Shown here one piece after another: positions 27,277 to 36,131 of a DNA stretch of 64,000 nt. Both the position numbers and the translations under genes were made by a program. The notes beneath the pieces were generated by a model. It saw only the letters and a program-made list of their open reading frames with translations, was not told the DNA's origin and searched no databases. The DNA is from Roseihalotalea indica (GTDB taxonomy: Bacteria; Bacteroidota; Bacteroidia; Cytophagales; Cyclobacteriaceae): assembly GCF_022458895.1 (NCBI RefSeq), contig NZ_JAINFL010000006.1, positions 186,001 through 250,000 of the forward strand, given 5' to 3'. Each line of letters opens with the position of its first letter. Within the stretch, counting starts at the first letter, position 1.

Positions 27277-27699
27277 ATGCATATCATGAAGCACGTTTTT
27301 GTATTCTTTCTAAGCCTGTTTTTTATTCAATCTGCTTTTGCTCAGGAAACCGCTATTGATGAAAATGCGGATGGTCCTCGGATTAAATTTTCTGAAGACA
27401 CCAAAGATTTCGGTGATATCACTCAGGGAGATAAAGTGAGCCATACCTTTGAGTTTGAGAACACTGGTAATGAGCCTTTAATACTCTCAAATGTACTTAC
27501 CACTTGTGGCTGCACGGCTACATCTTGGCCTCGGGAACCTATCACGCCGGGCGAAACCGCTAAAATTGATGTTTCTTTCAACAGCACCGGTAAGATGGGG
27601 CGTCAGAATAAAGTGGTTACGGTCGTATCCAATGCTCTGAATGCTCAGGAGCGCGTGAAGCTGATTGCTAATGTTTTGCCTAATAAAGAAGCGCAGTAG
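27277..27699 (+). CDS. DUF1573 secreted protein
   Basis: A 140-residue protein with a signal peptide (cleavage likely after QSAFA) and one Ig-like DUF1573 domain with the marked stretch FENTGNEPL, TTCGCTATSWPREP and SFNSTGKMGRQNK. The TTCGC pair of cysteines is typical of the family, which is widespread in Bacteroidota and of uncertain function, probably in the periplasm. An in-frame ATG three codons downstream (27286) is an equal start. A strong terminator follows. Confidence 0.88.
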   Translation: MHIMKHVFVFFLSLFFIQSAFAQETAIDENADGPRIKFSEDTKDFGDITQGDKVSHTFEFENTGNEPLILSNVLTTCGCTATSWPREPITPGETAKIDVSFNSTGKMGRQNKVVTVVSNALNAQERVKLIANVLPNKEAQ

Positions 27700-27718
27700 C
27701 TTGCTAAGTATTTAAAAA

Positions 27719-27760
27719 AATAATGGCCTCATTCAGCGGATGTTGAATGAGGCCATTATT
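27719..27760. terminator. Bidirectional terminator between DUF1573 and kinase genes
   Basis: AATAATGGCCTCATTCA, loop of about eight bases, then TGAATGAGGCCATTATT: a 17-bp perfect stem with A-rich DNA on the left and seven T residues on the right. It separates the plus-strand DUF1573 gene from the minus-strand kinase gene. Confidence 0.95.
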
Positions 27761-27763
27761 TTT

Positions 27764-29158
27764 TTATCGAGGAAACTGTAAGTGCACCCGAGTACCATTT
27801 CTACTACTGATTTGAATTGTACCGTTTAGTTGTTGAGAGAGATTAGAGATGAGTTGGAAACCCAATGTCGTACTTCTTTCTAGTTGGAAATTATTCGGTA
27901 GCCCAATTCCATTATCAGTGATGGCAATATGCATAGTTTCTTCTTCCGGGTAAGCATTAACATTGATGCAGCTTACTGAAGATACTTCAGTAAAAGCGTA
28001 TTTGAAGCTATTAGAGAGTAACTCGTTAACAATCAGCCCGCAGGCGATGGCTTTGTCTACATCTAGCGGAATTGAGGCAACTTTTTGATTAATGCGAATC
28101 TCCTGAGCTTTGCTACGAAACATAGATTTCACGTTGTTCACTAAGGAGCGAATGTATTCTTTAAGATCAATGGAGGTGTAGTTATCATGCCGGTAGAGCT
28201 GCTCGTGAATAATTGAGAGGGTTTTGATCCGGCTAATACTCTCTTGAAACAGGTTGTGAACATATTCCTGGTCTTTCACCTTCTCTGCCTGAAGGTATAA
28301 TAAGCCCGACATGATATTCATGTTATTTTTTACCCGATGGTGGATCTCCCGGGCATAGGTATCTTTTTCATCAAGTGCCTGAGTTAGCTTTTGTACATCT
28401 TTTTTTCGCTGAGTGATGTCATTGACGGTGGCAATCTTAAATCGCTGTCCTTCCTCATCCGTCAGTCGGCCTACAGTAATATAGACGTCCTTCTGGTTCC
28501 CCTGTTTGTCTAGTGCTTTCCACTCGCCACTGCTTTCTTCAGTTCGTCCAGCCAAGTATTCTACGTGAAGGGTGGCGGCGTACTTACGAATATTTTCCGG
28601 AAGAAGGATGGTAAACGGTTTTCCAATGAGCTCTTGTTCAGAGTAACCGTAGATTGTACAATAGGCTCTGTTCACTTTAACAAATTCCCCTTTGGCATTG
28701 GTCACGCAGATTCCGACATCAGCTGTCTCCAGAATCTGGTCCAGCATGTGTTGCTTGTTGAGTTGATTTACCTCTTCCTGGTGAACTTTATAGTTTAATG
28801 CCCCATCAATAGATTCTTTGAGGATGGTAAGATCGTACGGTTTATGAATAATGCTATACGGCTGGCAGTCGAGGGCCTGGTGGATGGTATGTTTATCAGT
28901 GCTGGCAGTAAGAAAGATCAGTGGCAAAAAGGGAATCCTTTCCTTAATAAGTTTAGCGGTAGCAATGCCATCAATGTCCCCTCTAATTCGGATATCCAAG
29001 AAAGCCAGGTCAATAGGATCAGTTTGAACAGATTCAACAGCGTCGTATCCATTATTAACCGTAACCACTTTTTCATATCCCAGATCTCGTAAATACTGTA
29101 AAAAAGTCAGTTGCGCTATGGCATCATCTTCAACAATCAGAATAGTCACTTCATCCAT
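27764..29158 (-). CDS. REC-PAS-HisKA_2 histidine kinase
   Basis: A 464-residue soluble two-component protein. An N-terminal receiver (1-120, phosphoacceptor Asp55 in FLDIRIRGD) is followed by a PAS domain (about 140-250) and a HisKA_2 kinase with REIHHRVKNN (acceptor His274 by family pattern), then the ATPase domain (NELLSNSFKYAF, TDNGIGLP). It therefore likely takes a phosphoryl group from another kinase and passes a signal on. No membrane segment. No cognate partner gene is adjacent. Confidence 0.92.
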   Translation of the reverse strand: MDEVTILIVEDDAIAQLTFLQYLRDLGYEKVVTVNNGYDAVESVQTDPIDLAFLDIRIRGDIDGIATAKLIKERIPFLPLIFLTASTDKHTIHQALDCQPYSIIHKPYDLTILKESIDGALNYKVHQEEVNQLNKQHMLDQILETADVGICVTNAKGEFVKVNRAYCTIYGYSEQELIGKPFTILLPENIRKYAATLHVEYLAGRTEESSGEWKALDKQGNQKDVYITVGRLTDEEGQRFKIATVNDITQRKKDVQKLTQALDEKDTYAREIHHRVKNNMNIMSGLLYLQAEKVKDQEYVHNLFQESISRIKTLSIIHEQLYRHDNYTSIDLKEYIRSLVNNVKSMFRSKAQEIRINQKVASIPLDVDKAIACGLIVNELLSNSFKYAFTEVSSVSCINVNAYPEEETMHIAITDNGIGLPNNFQLERSTTLGFQLISNLSQQLNGTIQISSRNGTRVHLQFPR

Positions 29159-29598
29159 AAAAAAAATGTTTTAGAGGGTGGCAGTCGATTAATAGGTAAA
29201 CCTCCGGGCGATATAAAATTTACCGGAGAAAACCTCAGACGACACGCTTACCACTTTACTAAATCTCTGCTAGTACAATCCCAACGCGATAATTTTAAGC
29301 GATCAACCAAGTGAAAAATTGCAAGTTTGCCTATTGCGACTCATTGAAGGTTGCAAACTTGTCATCATAAAAATAAAATATACTTTATTAATACATATTT
29401 ACGACTGCATAACGGATGAAATCTGATATCGGTATTGATGGATAATAATCAGAATTAGATAAAAAAACATCATTCCGTTCAGATACAGCGCTGGATTCGA
29501 AATTATTAAAAATAAAGCGGAGAATAAAAAATAGAGCTAAAACTATTTGCCAATAAGCTTTTTAGCGCATAATGTGCAAAAAATGTAGTTTCCACTTC
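29159..29598. other. Intergenic region between modC and the kinase gene
   Basis: No gene is seen. It should hold the promoter of the minus-strand kinase gene. A 9-bp inverted pair, CAAGTTTGC (29322-29330) and GCAAACTTG (29353-29361), sits 22 bases apart, and the rest is AT-rich. Confidence 0.45.
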
Positions 29599-30465
29599 TC
29601 ATCTACCTTTATCTACTGGCTTTATTCGGCCTGCGCTAATCTGGTAGTGATCAGAGGATACCTGAATGACATCTCCTGGTTTATATTGAGAAGATGCATC
29701 TTTAATTTTAAAAGTGCTAAGCGAATTGTTACTGATAATTGTTAGCTTCTCTCCATTAACAGACAAAACTTCGCCTTCCAGTAAAATGTTAGTCGGGTTG
29801 GCTAAAATAGAAGAAGGATTTCCCTGTTGAATAATTTTTCCGTTACTTAAAACGATTACCTCATCTGCCATTTTAGCCACTTCTGCCGGGTCATGGCTCA
29901 CTAGCAAGGTTGTAGTTTGATAGCGCCGATGAATTTCTATAAGATCATCCTGAAGTTTAGTACGCATACTTTTATCAAGGGCAGCGAAGGGTTCGTCCAG
30001 TAGTAATACCTGCGGTTGGCGTACAACAGCCCGGGCTACAGCCACTCTTTGCTGCTGCCCGCCCGAGAGAGATACCGGCTTCTGATGTTCCAGGTTTTGA
30101 ATATGCATAAGGATGAGCACCTCATCAATAACCTGTTCTTTTTGTCCGGCAGACAGCGCGTATTTCAGATTATCGCGGACACTCATATTAGGGAACAAAG
30201 CGTACTCCTGAAACACGTAGCCAATGGAGCGCTTCTGTGGCCGTATGTTAATTTGCTTGGCTGCATCAAACCAGATTTGGTCTTGTACCGAAATAACCCC
30301 CTGATCTGGTGTAACTAAGCCAGCAATCATTTTAAGAATACTGGTTTTGCCAGCCCCGGATGGGCCCATAATAGCGAGAACCCCACCTGCAGGCACCGTA
30401 AGAGATAGGTCTAATTGAAAAAAATCCTGACCGCCACGTAATGTTTTCTGTAGAGTAGTATTCAT
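29599..30465 (-). CDS. modC: Molybdate ABC transporter ATPase
   Basis: A 288-residue ABC ATPase with Walker A GPSGAGKTS, the signature LSGGQQQRVA and Walker B VLLLDEPFAALD. Its C-terminal extension (about 230-288) is a single short Mop-like domain, shorter than the two-copy form of E. coli ModC (about 350 residues). Its ATG shares one base with the modB stop. Gene order modA-modB-modC and the protein types make molybdate (or tungstate) the most likely substrate. Confidence 0.9.
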   Translation of the reverse strand: MNTTLQKTLRGGQDFFQLDLSLTVPAGGVLAIMGPSGAGKTSILKMIAGLVTPDQGVISVQDQIWFDAAKQINIRPQKRSIGYVFQEYALFPNMSVRDNLKYALSAGQKEQVIDEVLILMHIQNLEHQKPVSLSGGQQQRVAVARAVVRQPQVLLLDEPFAALDKSMRTKLQDDLIEIHRRYQTTTLLVSHDPAEVAKMADEVIVLSNGKIIQQGNPSSILANPTNILLEGEVLSVNGEKLTIISNNSLSTFKIKDASSQYKPGDVIQVSSDHYQISAGRIKPVDKGR

Positions 30466-31139
30466 TAAATAATGCTTTGAGGACGGCGGTGCTGATACAA
30501 ATAAACCAAGATAAGCACGGTAAAGGAAAACAACAGTAGCGTAGCCGCATATACGTTGGCATTATCATAGTTCAGCATCTCTACTTCGTTGTAGATAGCA
30601 ATAGAGGCTACCCGGGTGCGGTCAGGAATGCTGCCACCAATCATCAGAATTACGCCAAACTCCCCAATGGTGTGGGCGAATGTCATGACGGCACCTACCC
30701 AGAGCGAATCTTTAACATTGGGTAACAGCACGTGAAGTAAGGTGCTCCAACGCGATTTTCCTAGGGTGTAAGCTGCTTCGCGATAGGTGTCGGGTAGACT
30801 TTCCAGAGCAGAGAGCACTGGATTGACCATAAATGGCAGACTAAATATGATGGACCCAATTACCAAGCCCGGAAAGCTGAAGACTAGCCGGGTATTAAAC
30901 CAATCCTGCCCTAGTTGTCCAAGCCAACCCTCTGGGCGGAGTAACAGTAACAAATAATAACCCAAGACGGTAGGCGGAAGTACCAAAGGTAAGCTGATAA
31001 AGGCTTTTAAAAATGGCTTAGAATTTCGAGAATAGAAGTAAACAAAATATACCAGTGGAATGCTTAGCAGAAACAGTATAACTGTAGTAATAGAAGCTAG
31101 CTTAGTACTTAACCAAAAGGGTGACCAGGGTATATCCAT
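30465..31139 (-). CDS. modB: Molybdate ABC transporter permease
   Basis: A 224-residue inner-membrane permease with five or six helices and the EAA loop (YREAAYTLGKSRWS near 125). The ATG at 31139 (MDIPWSPFWLS) is preferred to a TTG at 31160: it gives the usual family start and places the gene one base after the modA stop. The gene overlaps modC by one base, so the three should be one transcript. Confidence 0.93.
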   Translation of the reverse strand: MDIPWSPFWLSTKLASITTVILFLLSIPLVYFVYFYSRNSKPFLKAFISLPLVLPPTVLGYYLLLLLRPEGWLGQLGQDWFNTRLVFSFPGLVIGSIIFSLPFMVNPVLSALESLPDTYREAAYTLGKSRWSTLLHVLLPNVKDSLWVGAVMTFAHTIGEFGVILMIGGSIPDRTRVASIAIYNEVEMLNYDNANVYAATLLLFSFTVLILVYLYQHRRPQSII

Positions 31140-31140
31140 A

Positions 31141-31881
31141 CTACGGAATTTCGTACCCAAAATTCTGAAAAATCTGTTGTGCTACGGGAGAGATTATAAA
31201 TTCTAAAAACTGATTTACTGCTTGCTCAGAAGCTTCCGCATTTCTTAGCAATACCAGGCCTTGGGGTAAGGCCTCTGTATCAGGCACTTCTAACCAACTT
31301 CCTTTTCCCTTGAGCGGGTCGGTGTGCATGGCAGAATTAGAGGTAAAGGCAGCGTCTACCGTAGCAGTAGCAATGTACTGATTTACCTGACTTACATTTT
31401 CACCGTACACGATTTTATCCTGCCATTTCACCCAATTGCCAGTTTTCTCCATCCACTGTTTTGTTTGGTACCCGTAGGGAGCCAGTTCGGGTTGAGCAAC
31501 GGCAATAGACGAAGCCTGTGCTAGTCCTTCCTCTATTGAGGCGACCTTTTGAGCCTTAGTCCAGAAATAGAGTTTTCCGTTGATTAATACTTTCGGTGGC
31601 TGCTGGGCTAAGCCTTCATCAAAGATTTTTTCAGGATACTTCATGTCAGCCGAAATAAAAATATCATAGGGCGCACCATTAACAATCTGGGCCGTAAGCT
31701 TTCCGGAAGAAGCTACAATCAGGGTAATATCACTTTGAAAATCTTTCTCGTACCGGGCTTCTATTTGCCTCATCGGAGGTTGAAGATTTGCGGCTACGGC
31801 GATGGTTAGTTCTTCTGACTGGGCCAGCAAAGTACATATTGAGCCGAAAAAAGCTAAAAAAGTTAGTTTAAACTGATGCAT
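31141..31881 (-). CDS. modA: Molybdate-binding periplasmic protein
   Basis: A 246-residue substrate-binding protein with a signal peptide (cleavage near TLLAQS). The mature part begins LTIAVAANLQPPMRQIEARYEKD, has SSGKLTAQIVNGAPYDIFISAD and ends GFEIP-like (GYEIP), all typical of ModA. First gene of modABC. No molybdenum cofactor or molybdoenzyme genes are in the window, so tungstate cannot be excluded. Confidence 0.92.
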   Translation of the reverse strand: MHQFKLTFLAFFGSICTLLAQSEELTIAVAANLQPPMRQIEARYEKDFQSDITLIVASSGKLTAQIVNGAPYDIFISADMKYPEKIFDEGLAQQPPKVLINGKLYFWTKAQKVASIEEGLAQASSIAVAQPELAPYGYQTKQWMEKTGNWVKWQDKIVYGENVSQVNQYIATATVDAAFTSNSAMHTDPLKGKGSWLEVPDTEALPQGLVLLRNAEASEQAVNQFLEFIISPVAQQIFQNFGYEIP

Positions 31882-31959
31882 AAAAGTGGTTAGGTATAGG
31901 AGAAAGAAGCGAAGATAGTATTTTCGCTTGCAAAAATCGTAGGTTAGAAAAAAGTTTGG

Positions 31960-31967
31960 TACGTTTG
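31960..31967 (+). promoter_or_regulatory. -7 box upstream of the cytosolic binding-protein gene
   Basis: TACGTTTG is an exact TAnnTTTG match on the plus strand, 25 bases before the ATG at 31993. A clear -33 TTTG at the right spacing is not seen, so the call rests on the -7 box and position alone. Confidence 0.4.
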
Positions 31968-31992
31968 ATTCTTTAAACTAATACCAATACAC

Positions 31993-32859
31993 ATGGTTCA
32001 ATTTCGAGTAGGTAGCGTTCCCGAGCATTTTACCTTACCCTGGCATCTGGCTCAGGAATCCGGCGCTTTTCAGAAACAGGGAGTAGCCATTGACTGGCAG
32101 GATTATCCTAATGGCACTGGGGCAATGATGGCTGATCTGCGCGAAGGCAAGCTCGATATTGCGGTGGCTCTTACCGAAGGGGTAGTGGCAGATATTATTC
32201 AGCATCAGTCGGGTAAAATTGCCCAGTTATTTGTTACCAGCCCGCTTACTTGGGGTATTCATGTGGCTTCTGGTTCTTCATATCAGCAGGTTGACGAACT
32301 TGAAGGAAAAACATTTGCGATCAGTAGGATGGGCTCCGGTTCTCATTTAATGGCTTTTGTCATGGCCAAACAATTAGGCTGGTCGACCGAAGATTTACCC
32401 CTGGAAATAGTAGGCGGAATGGATGGTGCCCGAAAGGCATTAGCTTCCGGAGACGCTGATGTATTTATGTGGGAGAAATTCATGACCAAGCCTGTTGTTG
32501 ATAGTGGCGAGTTCAGACGAGTAGGAGAGTTCGATACTCCCTGGCCCTGCTTTGCCGTAGTTGTACGAAATGAAACGCTGGCGGATCATTCTGTGGAAGT
32601 AGAAACCCTGTTAGAAGTAGTACAAAAGTCAGCACTTGATTTTATGGAGTTGCCAGACGCTAGTCAATTGGTTGCGCAACGCTATCATTTAAATATTGAA
32701 GATGCTCAGGAGTGGTTTGAGCGAACGAAATGGGCCACTGACTTTGCCATCGAGGCAGATACTTTACGTCTGGTGATGGACTCTTTGGTTGAGTGCAAAG
32801 TCATTAATAGCAAACTTGAACCCTCTCAGCTTTGCAGTAAACTAGCCCAGTTAAAATAG
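31993..32859 (+). CDS. Cytosolic periplasmic-binding-protein-like (Ca3427-type)
   Basis: A 288-residue protein with the type-2 periplasmic binding fold of the SsuA/THI5 group. It lacks a signal peptide or lipobox (it starts MVQFRVGSVPEHFTL), so it should be cytoplasmic. Family-like features are GTGAMMADLREGKLDIAVALTEG and GMDGARKALASGDADVFMWEK. It most resembles the Ca3427-like group of soluble proteins of unknown role. It is divergent from modA and has no permease or ATPase partner, so a transport role is doubtful; sensing or metabolite binding is possible. Confidence 0.75.
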   Translation: MVQFRVGSVPEHFTLPWHLAQESGAFQKQGVAIDWQDYPNGTGAMMADLREGKLDIAVALTEGVVADIIQHQSGKIAQLFVTSPLTWGIHVASGSSYQQVDELEGKTFAISRMGSGSHLMAFVMAKQLGWSTEDLPLEIVGGMDGARKALASGDADVFMWEKFMTKPVVDSGEFRRVGEFDTPWPCFAVVVRNETLADHSVEVETLLEVVQKSALDFMELPDASQLVAQRYHLNIEDAQEWFERTKWATDFAIEADTLRLVMDSLVECKVINSKLEPSQLCSKLAQLK

Positions 32860-33035
32860 TAAGCAACTGGATATAATTACTTTACCCATAAAGATATTTT
32901 GTAGGTTTCTGATTATCAGTCGCTTATTACTGGCCTGTCCTTACAATGTAGCAGTATGGGTTTTACTTTGTATTATTCGGCCTGAAGAAATTCAGAAGAG
33001 GAAGGGGGTGATGAAGTAGGGGAGGTAAATACTAC

Positions 33036-33476
33036 TCAAGGGCGAATGGTGGGCTGAAGGGAAAGCTTTTTATAGAGCCGGTAAACGTTTCGGTGAGTTT
33101 TTTTATGGAAATCGTAATCAATCTGATCCATAATACGGCGAACTAACAAAAGACCTACGCCACCCTTCCGCTTATCTTTAATGATCTGATTGATACAAGG
33201 CTCCTTGTATTGCTTAAAGTTGAACCCTTTACCGTAGTCAAAAATCTCAAAAGTAATGCCCGCCTCTTCATCTATTACAATTCTTAGCTCAAGGCTATGC
33301 TTAGGGTTGCACTGATGAGAATGAATCATCAGGTTAGAACAAACTTCATCTACAGCAAGCACCAATTGGTGCATCTCAATGTCAGTAATGGTATAGTTAC
33401 CTAGCGTGTTCCGCACAAAGTTGCGTACACTTTGTAGCTGATCTTTACAACACGGTACTTTGTAACTATAATTCAT
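33036..33476 (-). CDS. RsbW/SpoIIAB-like ATP-binding protein
   Basis: A 146-residue HATPase_c_2 protein of the anti-sigma kinase kind. The N box is VDEVCSNLMIHS, and GKGFNF and GGVGLLLVRRI mark the ATP lid. In partner switching such proteins bind a sigma factor or effector and phosphorylate a STAS antagonist. It overlaps the STAS gene by 11 bases and sits in a three-gene minus-strand unit. No sigma factor lies near, so the bound target is unknown. Confidence 0.85.
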   Translation of the reverse strand: MNYSYKVPCCKDQLQSVRNFVRNTLGNYTITDIEMHQLVLAVDEVCSNLMIHSHQCNPKHSLELRIVIDEEAGITFEIFDYGKGFNFKQYKEPCINQIIKDKRKGGVGLLLVRRIMDQIDYDFHKKTHRNVYRLYKKLSLQPTIRP

Positions 33477-33810
33477 TGGACAGTGTCTTTGCTTGTTCTT
33501 CGGTATCTACAATGGTTAGTAACTGATGTAATCCTAAAATTTCAAACACTTTGTAGACTTTCTCACTCATATGATATAATACCATTTTCTTCTGCGTAGC
33601 TTCAAGTTCCTGTATATAAGACATGAAGACCCCTAAGCCGGCTGATGATATGTAGTTAAGCTTCTGGCAGTTTACCAAAATGGTTTTTACGTCGGCATTT
33701 ACCGCGTTTTGTAATGCTTCATCCAGATAAATTGAGGAACTGGCATCTACTTCTCCGTCAATTTCAATTAGGCACCAATCGCCCTCAAACTCAGTACTTA
33801 CATCTACCAT
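33466..33810 (-). CDS. STAS-domain anti-sigma factor antagonist
   Basis: A 114-residue STAS protein of the RsbV/SpoIIAA kind. The stretch LNYISSAGLGVFMSYI carries the conserved serine phosphorylated by the RsbW-type kinase. It lies between the SpoIIE-type phosphatase gene (about 40 bases upstream) and the RsbW-like gene (11-base overlap), so phosphorylation and dephosphorylation partners are both adjacent. Confidence 0.9.
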   Translation of the reverse strand: MVDVSTEFEGDWCLIEIDGEVDASSSIYLDEALQNAVNADVKTILVNCQKLNYISSAGLGVFMSYIQELEATQKKMVLYHMSEKVYKVFEILGLHQLLTIVDTEEQAKTLSNEL

Positions 33811-33853
33811 ATCTGTTCTATTATACGCTTAGTTGTTATGAAGGTTCTTTTAC

Positions 33854-35956
33854 TTATTTAAACTTAATGATTAATGCTGTGTAATCGTCATCTAAGGGGC
33901 GATGGTTACAAAAGGCATATAGTTCTTCTATAAGGTTTTTTTGCAAAATTTTAGGAGACTGCTCCGGGCTTTTTTCAATGACTTCTCGTAGCCGGTCAAA
34001 ACCAAATTCTTCGGATTGCTCATTGGTAGCTTCGGTAATTCCATCAGTATATAGTACCACAATATCCCCAGAGTCATACGCTCTTTCGTTTACCTCTATG
34101 TATTGATTGAATTTGTTATTCCGTATTATTCCTAGCCCTAAGCCTCTGATTTCCAGGTATGATGCGGCTTTCTTCTTGGCATCATAATACAGCGTAGGTG
34201 TATGTCCGGCCCTGGCAAAACTGATGGTGCGTTTCTGAGTATCTACCACGAAAAACGAGGCAGTGATAAAGGAAGTTTTTTCCATGCAGCGCCCTAGTGC
34301 ACCGTTAGCATAAGCCAGAAATGTATCTGGAGGAAGGTCTAACTGGGCTAGGCTATGGAAAACCCCTTTCATCTGTGACATGTTAAATGCCGCGGAAGTA
34401 CCTTTCCCAGAAACATCACCGATAATAATAATAAATTTGTGGTCATTAATCTGATATTGGTCGTAGTAATCACCTCCTACCTGATCGGCGGCTTCAGAGA
34501 ACGCAGCGACATCAAATGCATCATTAGAAATTGGTTTGTTCGGTAATAAGCTGCGATGTACCCGGTTAGCAATTTTTAGTTCTTCCTGGTAGCGTTCATT
34601 CACCAACGTTTCATTAAGTAGCTGAAAATTCTCTACTGATATTGAAGCTTGGCTGGCAAAAGTTGTGATGATACTTACCATCTCTTTATTGAAACCGTCA
34701 CTCACTTCCTTCAATAACACTAGGGTTCCTACAATATTATTTTTTACTATCAGCGGAATCCAAAGTACCGAACGGTACTCAGGAAGTTTTAAAATCCGGT
34801 GCTTTCTTCGCCGTTGCTCGAAGTCTTGCTTTTGCAGGCGGGGGCGAGGAAGAGGGTTGATAATTTCCGGTTGATCCGTATTAGCCTGAAGGCGCTTTTT
34901 GAATATCTCTACCCGTTCTTTTGTAATATGCCGAGTAAGCAAATGCACCGTACTGTCATTCACTGTTTCAATCCATCCGGCGTCGGCGTATACCGCTTTA
35001 ACGGCACTTTCCAGCAAAATATCGTAAACCTGCCCCGTATCATAGCCAGACTGGGATGATTGGCTTAATCGCTGAAAGTTGATGATTTCTTCTAGCTTCT
35101 GCTCAAATACTGAAGACGTAGGAAGATTGAAAATGATGACTAATAGCGAAAAAATGCTGTATATAAGGGTAAAACCCAGTGCAGCAAGTATGAATGGGTT
35201 AAGTATTAGAATGGCTAATTCCGGCGGCAGTCGGTCCTGAAAATCACCAGAGTCATCAAGTATATTATAGAGATCTATGCCATAGTAAATAATGAAAATG
35301 GCGATGGCCAGCATGATAGTGATACTTTTCCATTTCTGACGGAAGTCCAGGTAAGCAACCCACTTGAGATTGGCTGATAGCACAATGCCCAGAATGAGTA
35401 GAGGAACCAGTACAAATAGAAAAAGATTATAATTGCTCTGGGCTGGCAGAAAAGTATATGCAGTACTAATCAGCAACCCATACTCAAATATGCGCCACAT
35501 CATAATCAGCCGCTTAGATTTCTGGTACAGTATCAGTTGCTTCCATACCATAAGAGTGGAGATGATAAAAGCAACAAACAGCCCGAATCGGATATGGAAG
35601 AAAAAGTTATAGAGTAGAGGATTTAAAGAAAGCGGGCTGTTTCCCAACAGCATGTAAAACAACTTAATGGTAAGGGAAACAATGGTAGCCAGCAAGCCCG
35701 TTGCAAAAACCCTCCACAGCAGGTCAATAAAGTTCACTCGCTCTGCCCGACCCGTAATAAAGCGGTAGTAGATAAATACCGATACTAAAAAAAGGCACAG
35801 AAAGATTGACCGCAACTCATGGGTTACTCCGGAAGCAATTTGATGCGAGTGGGCAAACTGCATAATCAGATTGCCCACCACCAACGCAATCCAGCTGGTA
35901 ATGCCCAGGAACAGTGACAGACGAATTACATTTTTATGTATGCGCAATCGAACCAT
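33854..35956 (-). CDS. Membrane-bound GAF/SpoIIE-type PP2C phosphatase
   Basis: A 700-residue protein: seven or eight N-terminal helices (about 10-290), a GAF domain (about 300-450) and a C-terminal SpoIIE/RsbU phosphatase (about 470-700) with GDVSGKGTSAAFNMSQ, LYTDGITEATN and DDDYTALIIKF. It should dephosphorylate the STAS protein in response to a membrane or ligand signal and so start partner switching. First gene of a unit with the STAS and RsbW-like genes. Confidence 0.9.
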   Translation of the reverse strand: MVRLRIHKNVIRLSLFLGITSWIALVVGNLIMQFAHSHQIASGVTHELRSIFLCLFLVSVFIYYRFITGRAERVNFIDLLWRVFATGLLATIVSLTIKLFYMLLGNSPLSLNPLLYNFFFHIRFGLFVAFIISTLMVWKQLILYQKSKRLIMMWRIFEYGLLISTAYTFLPAQSNYNLFLFVLVPLLILGIVLSANLKWVAYLDFRQKWKSITIMLAIAIFIIYYGIDLYNILDDSGDFQDRLPPELAILILNPFILAALGFTLIYSIFSLLVIIFNLPTSSVFEQKLEEIINFQRLSQSSQSGYDTGQVYDILLESAVKAVYADAGWIETVNDSTVHLLTRHITKERVEIFKKRLQANTDQPEIINPLPRPRLQKQDFEQRRRKHRILKLPEYRSVLWIPLIVKNNIVGTLVLLKEVSDGFNKEMVSIITTFASQASISVENFQLLNETLVNERYQEELKIANRVHRSLLPNKPISNDAFDVAAFSEAADQVGGDYYDQYQINDHKFIIIIGDVSGKGTSAAFNMSQMKGVFHSLAQLDLPPDTFLAYANGALGRCMEKTSFITASFFVVDTQKRTISFARAGHTPTLYYDAKKKAASYLEIRGLGLGIIRNNKFNQYIEVNERAYDSGDIVVLYTDGITEATNEQSEEFGFDRLREVIEKSPEQSPKILQKNLIEELYAFCNHRPLDDDYTALIIKFK

Positions 35957-36019
35957 AGTAATGAGGGCAACATTCTGTATTATTGTCAGATACGAGTTTG
36001 ACGATTGCCCCTAAGTGTG

Positions 36020-36027
36020 CAAAACTA
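36020..36027 (-). promoter_or_regulatory. -7 box upstream of the SpoIIE-type phosphatase
   Basis: On the minus strand TAGTTTTG is an exact TAnnTTTG match, 64 bases before the ATG at 35956. The nearest TTG upstream is 15 bases away, a shorter spacing than the usual 18-21, so support is moderate. Confidence 0.4.
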
Positions 36028-36131
36028 ACATAAATTTTGTAACAAGGGCATAATACAGCAGACCACTAGTAGTAACCAGACGCGAGTGGCTTACATTTTA
36101 TGTAAAAAGAAAAGTGACTGGATATGACTGA

